Both the position numbers and the translations under genes were made by a program. A DNA stretch of 32,554 nt, taken from contig WKLE02004648.1 in the NCBI GenBank assembly GCA_014885115.2, positions 1 through 32,554 of the forward strand, given 5' to 3'. The notes beneath the pieces are model-generated. The model was not told the DNA's origin. It did not search any database and worked only from the letters and a program-made list of their open reading frames with translations. Each line of letters begins with the position of its first letter. The first letter of the stretch is position 1. This document shows, in pieces, positions 7,831 through 17,449 of this stretch. The DNA is from Asterionellopsis glacialis (lineage: Eukaryota > Bacillariophyta > Plagiogrammaphyceae > Rhaphoneidales > Asterionellopsidaceae).

Positions 7831-9279
7831 GTTATGTATGTTTTTGAAACCCCAATCAATAAGATGTAGGCATTCTACATTCCAACTTGAGGCGTAAAAT
7901 TGTAAGAGTTGGTCTCTCTTTTTTTCCCCTCACTCTCTCTCTCTTTGTTATTGTATTCAATATAGACTAATGAACCATATCTGTCTAGAATCCCCAATGA
8001 AAGGATGACTTGTAAAAGCGAGATGTAAAAGAGATCCTGTCGTGGACACAGAGTCGTTGTCGACAATTGCAGTCAAATAAGAATCAGTCATCTGTTCTGA
8101 CAGAACACCGATCTCAAGATCTGATTCTACCATTCTTCTCCAGAAAAAAAAGAAGAATCTAAAAATAATAGTGCTACATGAGGGGGAATGTACCAGAATT
8201 AATTCATAAGTATTTTTACGGACCGGTACTCAGTTCTGGGATTGAAACTGGCCCGTACCTGTACAGTAAGTACTTTGAGTACTAGAGAGTCCCCACGTAG
8301 CATTTTATCCAAGTTTAAGTGGAATTTCTCAACGGAAACAAGATTAGACACGTAAGTTTCATATATACAACCCTCCAGAATATTTTTGTCGTTTAATAAA
8401 TGGACTGTTCTTTTTTCAATACCAAGTCAACCAAAATTAGATTCACAGTACTCGCCGACAAGGAATATGGCATCATTATGGAAACAACAGTAAAAAGTTC
8501 GTATTTCAAAAAATCTGTTATCCTAACAATCAAATGCCTAACCTACGAACATGTAAGGTATCACATATTCGACATAGTGGGTAAGGACGTTGGGATGAAT
8601 TGGTATATAAATGGATAAAGAAATATATAAAATATTTTGGACATTTCTCGTGTTTTTTGAAGAGCCAAAGACGTTACTCCTGAAAAATCATGTGTACCTG
8701 GTAGTATAGTTCTACCCCCTTTTTTGCAAATGACTGTTTTCTCCGAGTTCCTGCATAGGTATAATTACGACCAGGTACTATAAGGTAGTAGGAAATGTAT
8801 GTATACATACAGTACAGGTACACAACTCTACCCAGTAAGCCGCTTCAGTTCACATCGGATGTCGCACGAGAATTCATACTTCACGATTCATGAGGCGCGA
8901 AACATTAAAACTGCTTAGCGGGTCACGAAAAAAAAATTTTACGACGAGAACGCGAAGTGTCGTGGGTGTGCGAAACACGAAGTTCGCGTGAAACAGAGAA
9001 AGAGACAGCAAACGAACGCTTTGTCGGGATATAGTAATCTATTCTCGATTTAAGTTTTGTGGAACTGATCCATATTGAAAGACGATTGCATCATTGGCAT
9101 TTTGTTTGGTCTCTCACAGACAGTGTGCCTTGGTGCTTTCCTCCTTGTTTCCATAAAAGAGATAAAAAGAGAGCTCTCCCCAGGACTCACAGAGTCTCGT
9201 CGTTTTTCGGCATTTCGTCTTCCCAGAAAAAGACGATCTCGCGCGTTGTCGGTCCGCGCGTTGTCGGTCCGCGCGTCAC
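7831..9279. other. Intergenic region and CpG-rich 5' flank of kinase copy 2
   Basis: Two compositions are visible. From 7831 to about 8850 the DNA is AT-rich, with GTACC-type motifs (gtacctggta at 8694-8703). From about 8850 to 9279 it becomes rich in CpG and in words such as cgcga and cacga, and leads into the kinase start. A 72-codon open frame at 8400-8618 (+) has no family resemblance and is not called. No TATA box stands out. Confidence 0.6.
9240..9276 (+). repeat. 15-bp tandem repeat directly before the kinase copy 2 start
   Basis: cgcgcgttgtcggtc occurs twice head to tail (9240-9254, 9255-9269), followed by a partial third unit cgcgcgt (9270-9276). The array ends three bases before the ATG at 9280. 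It is fully GC-rich and CpG-rich, unlike the flanks. It could be a promoter or 5' UTR element, or simple slippage. Confidence 0.8.
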
Positions 9280-11955
9280 ATGGGTTGTACAAGTAGTCAA
9301 CCAACAGTAGTAGAGTCGTCAAAACCTGTACTAGAAAGTTCCTCGCAGTCGGCGCCAGTATTGAAAGATCAGGATCCTGATCTGCCACAAAGACCGAGCA
9401 GTGCGAGTCCGTCCAGCCCGGCAACAGTTCCCGTCGCACCGCAAGAGTCCGAGTTCACCAGCCAAGGCACCACCAACTACAACAACCCCAAAGCATCTTC
9501 TGGTCCTGCATCGAACAGCGGTGAACCAAAGTCACAACAGACGTTGCCGCCAGAGAGTCTTCCCGATCAGAAGGCTTCACAGGAAATCAGCTCTTCAGAC
9601 GTAAACAAATCAAAGGAGGCGTCGCCAAAGCCAGCTTTTCGAGAGCGATCGGGTGAAACAGAGGATCTTCAACCTCCAACGAACAACGAACCAAGCGAAC
9701 CACAAGAAGACGCTGCAATGGAGCGCGAGAAAAATATTAACATTCACAACCGTGTGCGGCAACAGCGTGGACAAAATGTCTTCGCCCAGCCGCTTGATTT
9801 AACGGGGGATTTTACACCTCCTTCATTTCCTAAATCTGACGCTGCGATTCAATTTATTGATGCATCGCTTGCAGACAATTTTATCTTTGCTTCGCTGAGT
9901 TCCAAAGAGCGACGATCTTTAATTGATGCAATGTGCCTCCAAACGGTTCCTGCTGGAACATTAATTATTCAACAGGGTGAAGTCGGAGATTACTTTTACG
10001 TAGTCGAAGATGGGCACGTATCCTTTTCAGTTGATGGAAATCACGTGGGAGCCTGCACTCGGGGTGCATCATTTGGAGAGCTTGCTCTTCTCTACAATTG
10101 CCCTCGCGCTGCAACATGTCTTGCAAATACTGATTGTCGTCTCTGGAAGGTTGACCAGCTTACATTTAGATACATGCTGGCTAACAATACAGCCAACCAG
10201 CAAAAAGACATTCACGATACTCTCCGAAAGGTTCCCTTCCTCTCCGAACTTGACGACCAAGCTCTCGTCAAGATCAGTGACGCTCTGACTACCGTTACTT
10301 TCCCAGAAGGTGAACGTATCATCAACAAGGGCGATGTGGGTGAAGTGTTCTATATTCTACGAGAAGGTACTGTCACTGTCCATGATATTGGATTCGGTGA
10401 TTCTCAGTACGTGGATCAAGTACTCGGACCTGGTGATTGGTTCGGAGAACGCGCTTTATTGACTGGAGAACCCCGTGTAGCAAACGTTTCTGCTTCCTCA
10501 TGGTGTTCCTGTCTCTGTTTGTCGCGTGATACCTTTGAGAAGACACTTGGTCCTCTCCAAGGTTTGATTGACCGTGCCATGAAGAAACGCGTCCTCATGG
10601 GTGTACCCATTTTTGCCAATTCTCATTTCCAACCCTACGAAATGGCTCGACTTACAGATCTCTTGACGGAAGTCAGTTTTCAAAAGGGTGAAATCCTCGC
10701 AGAAGAAGGCAAGATCTCACCACAAAATCTTTACATTATCCGTGAAGGTCGTATCGTTGTTGCCAATGATAATGGCGTCATCAATAGTTTGACGACTGCT
10801 GATTACTTTGGTGAAAAATCCATGAAGGAGCAAGAAGGAAGTCCATCCAAGCAAACCATTACAGCTGCAGAAGATACCACTTGTGGAGTCCTCACTCGAT
10901 CTGCTATTGAATCTGTAATTGGTAACATCCAACGTCTTGGCCAACCTCTACCTGCCATAACCCACCGTATGAACAAGAGCATTCGATTCAAGGACCTTGT
11001 CAAGTTCCGCATTTTAGGTGTCGGAACCTTTGGTAAGGTATGGCTTGTCAGTCACAAACGTACCGGGGTCCCCTATGCTCTCAAAATGTTGGGCAAGCGT
11101 GAAATTATTGGTCACCATCAAGTAGAAGGTGTCATTCGTGAAAAGAATATCATGTCAAGCATTGACCACCCATTCGTGGTAAACCTTGTGTCTACCTTTC
11201 AAGACGAACGTCATTTGTACATGCTAATTGAGCTGGTACAGGGTGGTGAACTCTTTTCAGTCGTCCATACGGAGACACGAGATGGTATCCCCAATGCAAA
11301 TTCCCGTTTCTACGCCGCCTGTATCCTTGAATCCCTGAGTCATTTGCATCATCGTAGTATTTCGTACCGTGATTTAAAGCCGGAGAATATTCTAATTGAT
11401 TCCAAGGGTTACTGTGTATTGGTGGATCTTGGTTTTGCCAAGATTGTTGTAGACAAGACATACACTTTATGTGGAACTCCTGAATACCTTGCTCCTGAAA
11501 TCATTCTCAGTAAGGGTCACGATAAGGGTGTGGATTACTGGGCTTTCGGTGTTTTGATATACGAGATGCTTGTTGGTCGTTCACCCTTTTACTCGTACGG
11601 TACAGACCAAGTGAGTTTATTCAAACGTATTGTTCAAGTGAAGTATTCATTCCCACCGGGTGGTATTGTGAATGAGATGGCACAAGATTTGATTCAACGT
11701 TTGATTGTTCGTCGTCAAGCCAATCGTTTCGGTTGTTTGGCACGAGGTGACATGGATATTCGGGATCACTCTTGGTTCAATGTAATTGATGTTGACAAGC
11801 TTCTTCACAAGAAGATTGCTTCTCCGTGGGTACCCCGTATTAAGGATCCATTGGATGCATCTCACTTTGATTCCTATAGGCATGTGGAGAATGAACCACC
11901 CTCCAACAAACCACATTTGACACCCCAACAACAATCGTTGTTTAAGGACTTCTAA
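9280..11955 (+). CDS. Lipid-anchored cyclic-nucleotide-dependent protein kinase, PKG-like (copy 2)
   Basis: This 891-residue paralog of the kinase at 1781-4249 has the same order of parts. MGCTSSQ at the N-terminus predicts myristoylation and palmitoylation. The disordered linker (about 5-145) is Ser/Pro/Gln-rich and unrelated in sequence to that of copy 1, which accounts for most of the length difference. The pseudosubstrate-like segment is at 160-170. CNB domains lie at about 200-315, 318-435 and 442-560. The first cassette is PRAAT, the second PRVAN (Val where copy 1 has Ala), and the third is degenerate. The kinase covers about 570-833: Gly loop 580-587, Lys602, Glu621, YRDLKPEN 696-703, DLG 716-718, Thr729. 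The tail ends LFKDF. The catalytic domain DNA is nearly identical to copy 1 in long blocks while the CNB DNA differs by roughly 30% in a sample I counted. All key catalytic residues are present, so it should be active. Confidence 0.95.
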   Translation: MGCTSSQPTVVESSKPVLESSSQSAPVLKDQDPDLPQRPSSASPSSPATVPVAPQESEFTSQGTTNYNNPKASSGPASNSGEPKSQQTLPPESLPDQKASQEISSSDVNKSKEASPKPAFRERSGETEDLQPPTNNEPSEPQEDAAMEREKNINIHNRVRQQRGQNVFAQPLDLTGDFTPPSFPKSDAAIQFIDASLADNFIFASLSSKERRSLIDAMCLQTVPAGTLIIQQGEVGDYFYVVEDGHVSFSVDGNHVGACTRGASFGELALLYNCPRAATCLANTDCRLWKVDQLTFRYMLANNTANQQKDIHDTLRKVPFLSELDDQALVKISDALTTVTFPEGERIINKGDVGEVFYILREGTVTVHDIGFGDSQYVDQVLGPGDWFGERALLTGEPRVANVSASSWCSCLCLSRDTFEKTLGPLQGLIDRAMKKRVLMGVPIFANSHFQPYEMARLTDLLTEVSFQKGEILAEEGKISPQNLYIIREGRIVVANDNGVINSLTTADYFGEKSMKEQEGSPSKQTITAAEDTTCGVLTRSAIESVIGNIQRLGQPLPAITHRMNKSIRFKDLVKFRILGVGTFGKVWLVSHKRTGVPYALKMLGKREIIGHHQVEGVIREKNIMSSIDHPFVVNLVSTFQDERHLYMLIELVQGGELFSVVHTETRDGIPNANSRFYAACILESLSHLHHRSISYRDLKPENILIDSKGYCVLVDLGFAKIVVDKTYTLCGTPEYLAPEIILSKGHDKGVDYWAFGVLIYEMLVGRSPFYSYGTDQVSLFKRIVQVKYSFPPGGIVNEMAQDLIQRLIVRRQANRFGCLARGDMDIRDHSWFNVIDVDKLLHKKIASPWVPRIKDPLDASHFDSYRHVENEPPSNKPHLTPQQQSLFKDF

Positions 11956-12705
11956 TTTAGAATAGAAGTAAAAAGAAGCATGTTTGCGCGTTCTCGGGGA
12001 ATATCAGAACTGCTAACTCTTCGTCAAGCCTTATTTGAAAAAAAAGAGTGTGGTTGCAAAAAAGTACTGGTTTGGTTGAAAGGAAAGGAGAAAAGAAAAA
12101 AAAAGAGAGCTAAAGTCAAATTGCAAGATATGGACGGAGCTTGATATAATGGATCAAAGAAAAAAAAAGGAAAATATATATGGACTGAAGAAATATCTCA
12201 ATTTATGGGTGTAGACATGGATGGTATAGTAAGCTCTGTGATTTTTGAGGATACTAAAATTATATGTAAGATCATTGGATTTTGACCTTGGAGAAATGGA
12301 CTACATAATATGGCTTGTTTTCAATAGTTAGTTGTGTCGAAGTATGATGCCATGCTGCCGTCTTGTTCAAGGTCCCATTGTGGAATCCACCATTCTTGTT
12401 TAGAACCTTAGTTGATATTGCACTTATCATAGTTTCAACTCAATATGCTTAGCTGGACACTTAGAACAGCACAGGGAATGATTTGTATGTCCTTGTTCTA
12501 CTTGGTGGATTGGGCAGTACCAGCTTGTAGTAGTTCCGGATGAAATGGAAATTGGAAGTTTTGGTTGCCATCCAGTCAACTCTTCACTAGCCTTCAGCAA
12601 GTCTAATCACATGGTAGAGGTAATAGCTGGATTAATATCGATAAACATTCCATGCAGGAAAAAGATTTTTCGGTTTATGTGCGCCACAACAACTTTCTTT
12701 CTTCT
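11956..12705. other. Intergenic region between convergent genes
   Basis: This is the 3' flank of kinase copy 2 and of the protease gene. It is AT-rich, with poly-purine stretches around 12040-12170 (runs of A with AAAAGAGA). Its first part does not resemble the 3' flank of copy 1. No gene, repeat or RNA was recognised. Confidence 0.6.
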
Positions 12706-14097
12706 TCACTTCGAACAGCGGCTATAGGAAGTGCACTCCCGGGGACATACTTCCCATATACTTATGCGACCTCGATTGTTGACATCAGGTTTGCCACAGA
12801 TCTCAGTTCTATTTCCCACATCCTTACAAGTGGTAGTTACATAATGATTTCGTACTGCACCACTGTTGGGAGTGGTTGAATATTTTACCTGTGTGTTTGG
12901 AGAATTAGTACAATCTACAGAATCCCCGTCAACGCGAGGACGACTACTTGGTTCGTTTCTTCTGCCTGATGCATTCCGTTCACGTCTTTTCTTTTTATAT
13001 CTTCTGGGTCCTGATGATCGCCTATCGTCTGAACTTTTCGCAGGTCTACTACTAGCGTTTGCCCCAACAATATTAGGAGGATCAGGATCAGGTGTAGTGT
13101 GACATGACAAGTGTCCTCCTGATTCACTTTTAGTGATGGAACAAGCTACATCTTCAATCCAATCAAAAAAAGGGGCTACTTTTGCATATACACCAGGAAA
13201 GTTCTCATCTCCACACCCAACACCGAACGATATGAGTCCACAAAGTTCACCTTTCAAATTCACCAAAGGTCCACCTGAATCCCCAAAGCATGCATCTTGA
13301 TGTTGACCAGAATCCTCAAACCCAGCACAAAACATAGTTTCTTCTTTGACTGCACCTCTATACGATTGCTTTTTATTACAGAATTCATTGTTGTAAACTT
13401 CAATTTCGATATGTTGAAGGACATCCGGGATTTTCATTTCCTTGTCTGATGTCGATCCAAGACCAATCGCTGTCACCAATTCACCAGTGTTTGGTACATT
13501 TTGGTCCTCGACAATCTTTATTGGAGTTACATCCGGGACAGCTTCACTTAATTCTATTATCATCATATCATGTTCCAAAGTTTTTTTATTAAACTTTGGA
13601 TGGACAATGCGTCGTGTAATAGTTCGAAATATTTCTTGTGTATCACCTCCCTTTACATACGCTCTCACACCTACTAACATTGCTGATGGGTAATTACAAT
13701 GGGCTGCTGTCATTGCTACATCAGGTCCAATTAAAACAGCACCACAAGTAACGTACTTATCTTCTTTTCGTAACAATCGAATAAACCACGGGTATTGGTT
13801 CCGATGCGCATCTTTACCATTGATAATTTTTGTTAAGGGTGGTGTTGATGACGATGAGTACTCCGAAGACGACAACGATGATGATGATGAACCTTCTTCT
13901 TCCAAATCCATTGTTATTTCTGTTCCTACTCGCACCTTATTCTTTGCAGCAGTAGATGCTTCATTTTTGTTACGATTTTCTTGTAACTTTGCACTTACAC
14001 AACATGAACTTCTTGTAGAGGCAAAAGAAATAAGCACAAAAAAGAAAAAGTGAAGTCTAATGGGAACAATCACAAAAGAAGAAGAGGGTCTTATCAT
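12706..14097 (-). CDS. Secreted trypsin-like serine protease with Cys-rich ShKT-like tail
   Basis: This 463-residue S1A (chymotrypsin-family) protease has a hydrophobic N-terminus (residues 9-28) that looks like a signal peptide. A disordered acidic/Ser-rich propeptide follows, then an activation site TK|IINGKDA (cleavage after Lys90). The catalytic triad is His133 (TAAHC), Asp177 (EHDMMII) and Ser274 (GDSGGPLV). Asp268, six residues before the Ser, is the trypsin specificity residue, so cleavage after Lys/Arg is expected. The protease domain ends near 320. A basic, Ser/Arg-rich linker (about 345-392) leads to a C-terminal module with six Cys (396, 424, 434, 451, 455, 461) and a CPREC...C ending that resembles ShKT-type domains; this assignment is less sure. 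The protein should be secreted as a zymogen activated by a trypsin-like enzyme or by itself. Confidence 0.92.
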   Translation of the reverse strand: MIRPSSSFVIVPIRLHFFFFVLISFASTRSSCCVSAKLQENRNKNEASTAAKNKVRVGTEITMDLEEEGSSSSSLSSSEYSSSSTPPLTKIINGKDAHRNQYPWFIRLLRKEDKYVTCGAVLIGPDVAMTAAHCNYPSAMLVGVRAYVKGGDTQEIFRTITRRIVHPKFNKKTLEHDMMIIELSEAVPDVTPIKIVEDQNVPNTGELVTAIGLGSTSDKEMKIPDVLQHIEIEVYNNEFCNKKQSYRGAVKEETMFCAGFEDSGQHQDACFGDSGGPLVNLKGELCGLISFGVGCGDENFPGVYAKVAPFFDWIEDVACSITKSESGGHLSCHTTPDPDPPNIVGANASSRPAKSSDDRRSSGPRRYKKKRRERNASGRRNEPSSRPRVDGDSVDCTNSPNTQVKYSTTPNSGAVRNHYVTTTCKDVGNRTEICGKPDVNNRGRISIWEVCPRECTSYSRCSK

Positions 14098-14688
14098 TAT
14101 TGTTGTCTGTTTTTGTTGTTGTTGCTTGTTTAACTAAAGGAAAATCGCATTGATTTCGTTCCTCGCACAACAAGGAGAGGTACGAGATCACTAAGTACAA
14201 CAACAGCAACAATATTACAATATAACCAAATCTCCTTTGTCTTTCGTCGTAAACTATTGATACAGTATTTTCACTTTCTTCCTTCCAAACGGCGTGTTGT
14301 GATTTTGGTATCTTTCATACGACTTGATATTATTTTTTCTGAAAGCAAGACCACAGAAACTTCTTGAGTCAGAGGGCTTTGTCGTTTTCACTAGACCGTA
14401 TGGTGGCAGAAGAAACTTCTTCACAAAAACTTCCGTGCGGTATTTGGACAGCACAAAAAGCATGGTAAAATGAGACAAGCAGCAAATTTGTTAATTTCAA
14501 AGCGTTGGACAGATTTAGTGTATGCGACCAAGCGTACTTAAATTTTTATGGTTCACGTGAAGCTTTATTCAATATGATTGGTTCTTTGATTCGCGAGAAT
14601 TTTCCGGAATTTTTATTCTCAAGACTACTCCCTCCGTAGCCTCCTTTTGTACATGAAAACAAGTATCATCAATGATACAAAATAATAA

Positions 14689-14717
14689 TACCAGGTAGAG
14701 TTACATACTACCTGGTA
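14689..14717. repeat. Inverted pair of TACCAGGTA motifs
   Basis: taccaggta at 14689-14697 is followed by its exact reverse complement tacctggta at 14709-14717, an 11-base spacer apart. It could form a short hairpin. The motif belongs to the same family as the cluster at 1012-1450. Confidence 0.7.
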
Positions 14718-14977
14718 CATGATTCACATCAAAAATACCTATGTCTATTTTGTTGATACTAACTGTCTATGTGCAACAGCATTTCATACCTGGAAGGACT
14801 GCTTGACATTGAACATTCTACCCAGTATCAGGAATACCAGGTCCGGGTAGAGCGTACCAGGTTGAAAAAGCAACAAATAAGTATTAGAGACTGTGTGAAG
14901 AAGTTCTTTCTGCTGACCAGTTTGTGAAGCGTAGACCACAGTATATGATACGAAAAATTGAAAATAAATAGGCCATT

Positions 14978-15533
14978 TTACAGTCACGAGTTGTCATTCG
15001 CTATGCAGGATTGATTATGAAGAGAAAATCTCGGGCGTAGATTATCAAAAAAAAGGGGGTCCATCTATGTACAGATGTGGACCTTGAACTTTCGTCTCCT
15101 GTAGTTTCTTTCGTGTTTAAATGACAAAAATTAAGCACATACAGAAATGTTCAAGCTCCACCCCTCAATATTTAGAGCTATCCCCTGTTCATACTACAAA
15201 AAAGACATTTGTCATAGAAAATAAGTGCTATTGAAAATTTTGAATTTCAATGTTATTGTACTATCCGTACCGTATCTTTCACTACCTACATACTCTAAAA
15301 TGAGTAATGAGGTGGAGAACAACAACAAAAAGGTTCCCTGAATCTGGTACATGTAGCCTGTAGGAACCAACCAGCTTTTATCATTAGCTCTAACCATAAT
15401 AACTTACAGTCACGAGTCGGGAAATTTGTCAAGAAAAAGGCCCACAGACATTTTTGTCAAAGCCACAATATTCACCATAATATGAAAAAATGAGAATGTT
15501 AGACACCAAATTTCAAATGTTACATTCACGAGT
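14978..15533 (+). repeat. Three dispersed copies of a TTACAGTCACGAGT motif
   Basis: ttacagtcacgagt occurs exactly at 14978-14991 and 15404-15417, and with one change (ttacattcacgagt) at 15520-15533. A related cagtcacga core is on the opposite strand near 26554-26562. The copies are not tandem. They may be fragments of an old dispersed repeat, and the flanks do not align well by eye. Confidence 0.5.
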
Positions 15534-16495
15534 CATTAGATTTGTTCTGATTAGAATAAGAATTTCTTTTCTTTTCAGAAATTGGAACGAACGTTTTGAC
15601 ACCAAAAAACTTACGGAAACTGAACGTTGTCGCCTCTGCGTGGTAGCAGAGATAGGTCCTACAGGTTTTTGTCTCTCGAGTCATGCATCGTCACATCGGG
15701 TGTGACAATGAGAAAATATAAAATTTGTTCTTCAGTATTTGAAAATATTTTCTTGTGACTTATAGTTGCCGTTGTGTTTGTTGTTCTTTTTATTGTAAAG
15801 GGCACAAACATGTACCTACCTACTACAGCAACAGATGACAACCTCACATAGTCATCTTGAAGATTTATCAGTTTGTAATGCTCATGAGAAAGAGAAACGA
15901 TGGTAACTGGTGAACCTTAATTTTTTTATATGTAACAACATTCCAAAAGTGAAAATTTGAATTACTGCAAAATAAAATTCATCGGAATCAATAGAAACAA
16001 AGTCATTATCATCGAAAGGATAACTTTATGCAATCTCTGTCTCTATCTCTCCCCTTGCCAACGGGGACTTTGTATGTACAATAGACGATGATGTGACAAT
16101 CAAATAATTCTTTCCACGCTACAAAATAAGTCAGATACGTAGCTATTTTTCACGTGCGTGGATTCTTACATCGTTTGGTTCCTTTACTGGATTGGATTGC
16201 ATTTCAATTTTCATACAAATGTTTTTTTTAAATAAAAATTCCTTGTCCATTTCACTTCTTTCTTTTATGCCTCTATATTTACAGTGATTGTGAAAGAAAA
16301 CTTTGACTCTTTCTTTTCTCATATTGTGATGTATACGTTCCTTACAATACTTTAAAATTCTTTGTTTGTAGATGACAGAACGAAAGTACAAAAGTCATTG
16401 AGTAAAATACTACAGGTGCAAACAACCTCCAAGTATGTACAGTAAGGTAAACTGTAAATTTTAAAATGAAAGAAATCAATTTTATCCATTATTGC

Positions 16496-17449
16496 TTATA
16501 GCTCCTTTTTAGATTTCTCAACCTCATGTACTGATTCCATTTGTTGTTGCTTTTGACGTCGATAATGATATTTGTAACAGGAAATATAATACAGGACGAA
16601 TGATACAATAATACTAGCATCATAAATGGCATGTCCACCAATACCTTGATAAAAGGCAGTACAATATATGACTTCAATCCAACTTGTGACTACTGTAGGC
16701 AATGCTGATAAGAATGGTAACATTAGATATTCAAACGATCCCTTTTCGTCAAGAGGAAGTAATAATTGATTCGAATGAAATGAGATGGAGAGTACGCTTT
16801 GTATAAATGTCAATGTATACCTTTTATCCATGGAGGACATTCCCATTGTAACACAAAATGACATGATGGCAACCATTACAGAATTTACATTCATCATGCA
16901 AGCTTTTAATAATGGAAACCAAAATAAAGCACCAAAGGCAATGAAAGCAAATATAGTAGTAGTATCTTTTTGTTCCTCTTCATTTGTTGTTGTTATTGTC
17001 ATGTCCTGTTGCTGCTGTAATAATTGTTCTTGTTCTTGTCGCCATAGGGATGCTTCATATTCATGTGCCAAGCCATGAGCCAAAGTTCCAATTATAACAA
17101 AGGGTACTACATCACTACAACTTTTCATGCCAGGTTGATCCTTCCAACGTAGATACAATATACCTAAACATAAACTAAAAAAGGTATCTATGTAAAAGGC
17201 TATATCAAAAGATGACCAAAAAGGTATATCCTTGTTTTGGATGCAGAAACCAGCTTGTTTCCATTGTTCATCAAAGGAGAAAAAATTACTTGAAGAAGAA
17301 GACATATTAGTAGCAGTAGTGGTGCGTTCGCGATTGTCGTTGTTGTCGTCATTGTCATCCATCAATAAAACTACACAAACTGCATGAGTGATTGCCAAGA
17401 TCAAAACAATCACATTGATAACATTACCTGCCTTACGAAAGGACACCAT
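16496..17449 (-). CDS. Multipass membrane protein with KKxx-type C-terminus, unknown function
   Basis: This 317-residue protein is strongly hydrophobic. Likely membrane segments are at about 9-30, 82-101, 111-127, 165-205 (two), 211-230, 240-262 and 277-293. Low-complexity loops interrupt them: Asp/Asn-rich at 31-40, Thr/Ser-rich at 42-55 and Gln/Glu-rich at 138-160. The tail is basic (YRRQKQQQ) and ends KSKKEL. The last four residues fit the KKxx di-lysine ER-retrieval rule if the tail is cytosolic. A HGLAHEYEA stretch at 125-133 carries two His. I do not recognise a family, and transporter or enzyme roles are both open. The start at 17449 places the first segment right at the N-terminus. 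The 5' neighbour is divergent, about 870 bases away. Confidence 0.8.
   Translation of the reverse strand: MVSFRKAGNVINVIVLILAITHAVCVVLLMDDNDDNNDNRERTTTATNMSSSSSNFFSFDEQWKQAGFCIQNKDIPFWSSFDIAFYIDTFFSLCLGILYLRWKDQPGMKSCSDVVPFVIIGTLAHGLAHEYEASLWRQEQEQLLQQQQDMTITTTNEEEQKDTTTIFAFIAFGALFWFPLLKACMMNVNSVMVAIMSFCVTMGMSSMDKRYTLTFIQSVLSISFHSNQLLLPLDEKGSFEYLMLPFLSALPTVVTSWIEVIYCTAFYQGIGGHAIYDASIIVSFVLYYISCYKYHYRRQKQQQMESVHEVEKSKKEL

Larger units (their letters stand above)
14098..16495. other. 2.4-kb intergenic region with short repeats
   Basis: No convincing gene was found. The first 400 bases are the 5' flank of the protease gene. An inverted pair of GTACC-type motifs lies at 14689-14717. Three similar copies of a ttacagtcacgagt motif occur at 14978-14991, 15404-15417 and 15520-15533. 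A 71-codon frame at 15490-15705 (+) and an 82-codon frame at 16143-16391 (minus) lack any family resemblance. Confidence 0.55.

Noticed and set aside
8400..8618. 72-codon + strand open frame upstream of kinase copy 2
   Set aside because: No domain, no strong start context and AT-rich composition like the surrounding non-coding DNA.
15490..15705. 71-codon frame with LHSRVIRFV, faintly like MHSRVIIFV at 29306
   Set aside because: The similarity covers about nine residues only and may come from a short DNA repeat; no wider protein match is visible.
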